This document shows positions 6,542 through 8,038 of a DNA stretch of 8,038 nucleotides, one piece after another. The stretch spans positions 1 through 8,038 of the forward strand of contig CAJOER010000036.1 in assembly GCA_905233805.1 (NCBI GenBank), read 5' to 3'. The position numbers and the translations under genes are program-made. Under the pieces are notes generated by a model. It ran no database searches and was not told where the DNA came from. It was given only the letters and a program-made list of their open reading frames with translations. The stretch comes from an uncultured Eubacterium sp. (GTDB lineage Bacteria; Bacillota; Clostridia; Oscillospirales; Acutalibacteraceae). How positions within the stretch are numbered: position 1 is the first letter of the stretch; the number at the start of each line of letters is the position of its first letter.

Positions 6542-7708
6542 ATGAAGTTTTTAGATAAATATTTTACAAAAGAGCCGTGTAATACGGGGCGGCAGTTTGA
6601 GCTTGACGTATTCAGGTTTATTCTGATTTACAGGCTCGCTATCGTTCACGTATTTGTTGGCGGCTCGCCCCGCGCGGCGCTTGATTCGCTCAGCATACCG
6701 TACTATTTTGACTCGGTAGTAGGCGGAGTAATCGGCGCTACGCGATTTATGATAGTAATGGGTATCGGTCTTGCCTACACGCGCCACGGCACGCCGAAAG
6801 AGGTCTTTCATCGCGGAATAAAAATCGGCATAATAGGCTTTTTGCTCAATATTTGCAGATATCTTATTCCCTGCCTTACAGGCTACGCGATTTCCGGCGA
6901 TAAAGAATATTTTATAGACTCTCTTCCCTATCTGGTTTTCGGAAACGACATTCTTCAGTTTGCGTCTCTTGCGATGATATTTATGTCGCTGCTTTTGCTG
7001 CTGAAGCTGACTCCCGGAAAGATTATGGCGGTTGCGCTTGCTATGAGCGTCGCAGGTTCGTTTATAAATAACGTTGATTTGAACAACACAGTTCTCAACG
7101 TTATATTCGGCCACATTATCGGCGTTGAAACCAAGTCGGGCGACCCTTATATCTATTCCGATTTTCCGCTGCTGATATGGTTTATTTTCTATGCCTTCGG
7201 CTACCTTTTCGGATATTACTATCGGCGCCTTAAGGATAAGAAGAAGTTTTTCAATACCGTGTCGCCGATATGCCTTGTCATTGCAACCGCGTTTTGCTTA
7301 TGGGAGATTTTCGGCACGTTCAAGGGTCAAACCGGATTCGGTATGATGATGGGCGAGGGCGACAACGTCTTTTACCACATGTATACACAAGAGGCTGTAA
7401 TCTGTATTATGGCGTGTATCGGAACACTTATGTTCTCGTACTATCTTGCCAAAATTATCCCCGAAAAGTTCAAAAAGCCGATTGAAAGCGTCAGCAGGAA
7501 CGTTAACACGGTTTACTGTATCCACTGGGTAATCGTATGGTGGACGGTTTACGTTATCATCTATTTAATCAAGGGCAGCGAATACATTGACAACCCGCTA
7601 AACGCATATATCTTAGGACTTATTATCTCAATCGTTTCAATGCTTCTTGCAGAGGTATGGTCAAAGATTAAGCTAAACTATAAGAGGAAAAAGCGATATG
7701 AGCCATAA
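6542..7708 (+). CDS. Multi-pass membrane protein, putative acyltransferase (acyltransferase_3/HGSNAT-like)
   Basis: A 388-aa integral membrane protein with about 9-11 hydrophobic segments. The N-terminus has the pattern RQFELDVFRF (17-26) followed by IVHVF (34-38, with His36), recalling the ELD.lR...H start of membrane acyltransferases that modify cell-surface glycans. DILQFASLAMIF (136-147) resembles the DILQ motif of HGSNAT/DUF1624 proteins, and TVYCIHW (323-329) is a further conserved-looking His in a late helix. These enzymes move acyl groups from the cytoplasm to outward-facing sugars. The enzymatic call rests on weak motifs; a transporter-like or purely structural role is possible. Its ATG is 1 nt after the STAS stop and has no clear ribosome binding site, so translation is probably coupled. 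Its last 11 nt overlap the next gene. Placement between STAS and a SpoIIE-like phosphatase suggests linkage to that signalling module. Confidence 0.8.
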   Translation: MKFLDKYFTKEPCNTGRQFELDVFRFILIYRLAIVHVFVGGSPRAALDSLSIPYYFDSVVGGVIGATRFMIVMGIGLAYTRHGTPKEVFHRGIKIGIIGFLLNICRYLIPCLTGYAISGDKEYFIDSLPYLVFGNDILQFASLAMIFMSLLLLLKLTPGKIMAVALAMSVAGSFINNVDLNNTVLNVIFGHIIGVETKSGDPYIYSDFPLLIWFIFYAFGYLFGYYYRRLKDKKKFFNTVSPICLVIATAFCLWEIFGTFKGQTGFGMMMGEGDNVFYHMYTQEAVICIMACIGTLMFSYYLAKIIPEKFKKPIESVSRNVNTVYCIHWVIVWWTVYVIIYLIKGSEYIDNPLNAYILGLIISIVSMLLAEVWSKIKLNYKRKKRYEP

Positions 7709-8038
7709 AAAAGGAAAAATTGCAAAACGAACGGTAGTTACTCTTCTGCTCGTTGTCTGCGTTCTCGTAGCTTCAATAAGCGCTTCGGTCGGATTGCAGA
7801 TTAAAAACGCAATTATCGAAAGATACACCTCTGCGGCACTCTCCTACACAAAAGCGGCTGCGGATTATATCGACGGCGATAAAATTAAAGAATATCTTTC
7901 GACTAAAAAAACAGACGCATACTATGATGACGTGCGCAGCTATCTTGAAGCCACCGCCAACGCAACGGTTGACGAGGACGACAAAGACGGACTTAGCATA
8001 CTGTGCCTTTACGTTCTGGTTCCCAACGAAAAGGATTA
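7698..8038 (+). CDS. N-terminal part of a membrane sensor protein, probably a SpoIIE-type PP2C phosphatase (cut off at window end)
   Basis: The frame opens at ATG 7698-7700, overlapping the previous gene by 11 nt, and runs to the window edge: 113 codons plus 2 nt with no stop. GAGG (7684-7687) lies 10 nt upstream. A basic N-terminus (SHKKGKIAKR) precedes a membrane segment (about 12-33). From about 40 an extracytoplasmic sensor region begins, with the pattern AAADYIDGDKIKEYL, then DAYYDDVRSYLEA and LCLYVLVPNEKD. This pattern (ID.DKI..Y...DAYY..., then a strand with YV.VP) is familiar from the dCACHE-like sensor of Clostridia membrane proteins that end in a SpoIIE PP2C domain, and the STAS gene two genes upstream fits such a phosphatase. 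The catalytic domain is not in the window, so a chemoreceptor or cyclic-di-GMP enzyme with the same sensor type cannot be excluded. That the gene is real is near certain; its identity is moderate. Confidence 0.75.
   Translation, partial: MSHKKGKIAKRTVVTLLLVVCVLVASISASVGLQIKNAIIERYTSAALSYTKAAADYIDGDKIKEYLSTKKTDAYYDDVRSYLEATANATVDEDDKDGLSILCLYVLVPNEKD

Noticed and set aside
6551..7114. Minus-strand 187-aa open frame
   Set aside because: Long, but fully antisense to the acyltransferase-like gene. Its very basic, Lys/Arg/Tyr-rich translation is typical of a shadow of a membrane protein gene.

Overview
The window looks like chromosomal DNA from a Gram-positive anaerobe of class Clostridia, probably a gut or rumen Oscillospiraceae/Ruminococcus-type bacterium. 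This is inferred from strong AGGAGG-type ribosome binding sites, a mid-GC genome with an AT-rich intergenic region, tightly packed genes, a SpoIIE/STAS signalling pair, and protein families typical of that group (a LytS-like kinase with a SARP-like response regulator, and a DUF4367-like protein). The species cannot be named from the sequence alone.

Layout. Positions 1-1916 (minus strand) hold most of one large secreted or membrane-anchored protein. It has a signal peptide, an N-terminal module resembling bacterial MABP (beta-prism) domains, a long acidic helical region and two C-terminal membrane segments, and its 3' end lies outside the window. Positions 1917-2072 are a 156-bp AT-rich divergent intergenic region. 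It carries a large imperfect palindrome built from four TGTNNCM-like heptamers, two facing each gene and 11 bp apart within each pair. From 2073 to the right edge, eight plus-strand genes follow with gaps of 16 nt or less, one 0-nt junction and one 11-nt overlap, which strongly suggests a single operon.

Operon order: (1) 7-TM LytS/YehU-class histidine kinase; (2) response regulator with a receiver and a SARP/OmpR-like winged helix; (3) small membrane-anchored DUF4367-like protein starting at TTG; (4) four-TM metallophosphoesterase of the YkuE/YaeI type; (5) small lipoprotein; (6) single-domain STAS protein (anti-sigma-factor antagonist type); (7) multi-pass membrane protein resembling acyltransferase_3/HGSNAT-like (DUF1624) enzymes; (8) start of a membrane protein that looks like the sensor part of a SpoIIE-type PP2C phosphatase, cut off at the window end.

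How they may work together (inference). The kinase and regulator form a two-component system that probably controls its own operon and the divergent secreted protein through the symmetrical palindrome. The downstream genes are mostly envelope proteins: an ectoenzyme-like phosphoesterase, two exported small proteins and a membrane acyltransferase-like protein. The STAS and SpoIIE-like proteins form the core of a partner-switching module. The locus therefore reads as an envelope-sensing and envelope-remodelling island that joins two signalling systems. No RNA genes, mobile elements, CRISPR arrays or intrinsic terminators were recognised, and no gene-free stretch exceeds 300 bases.
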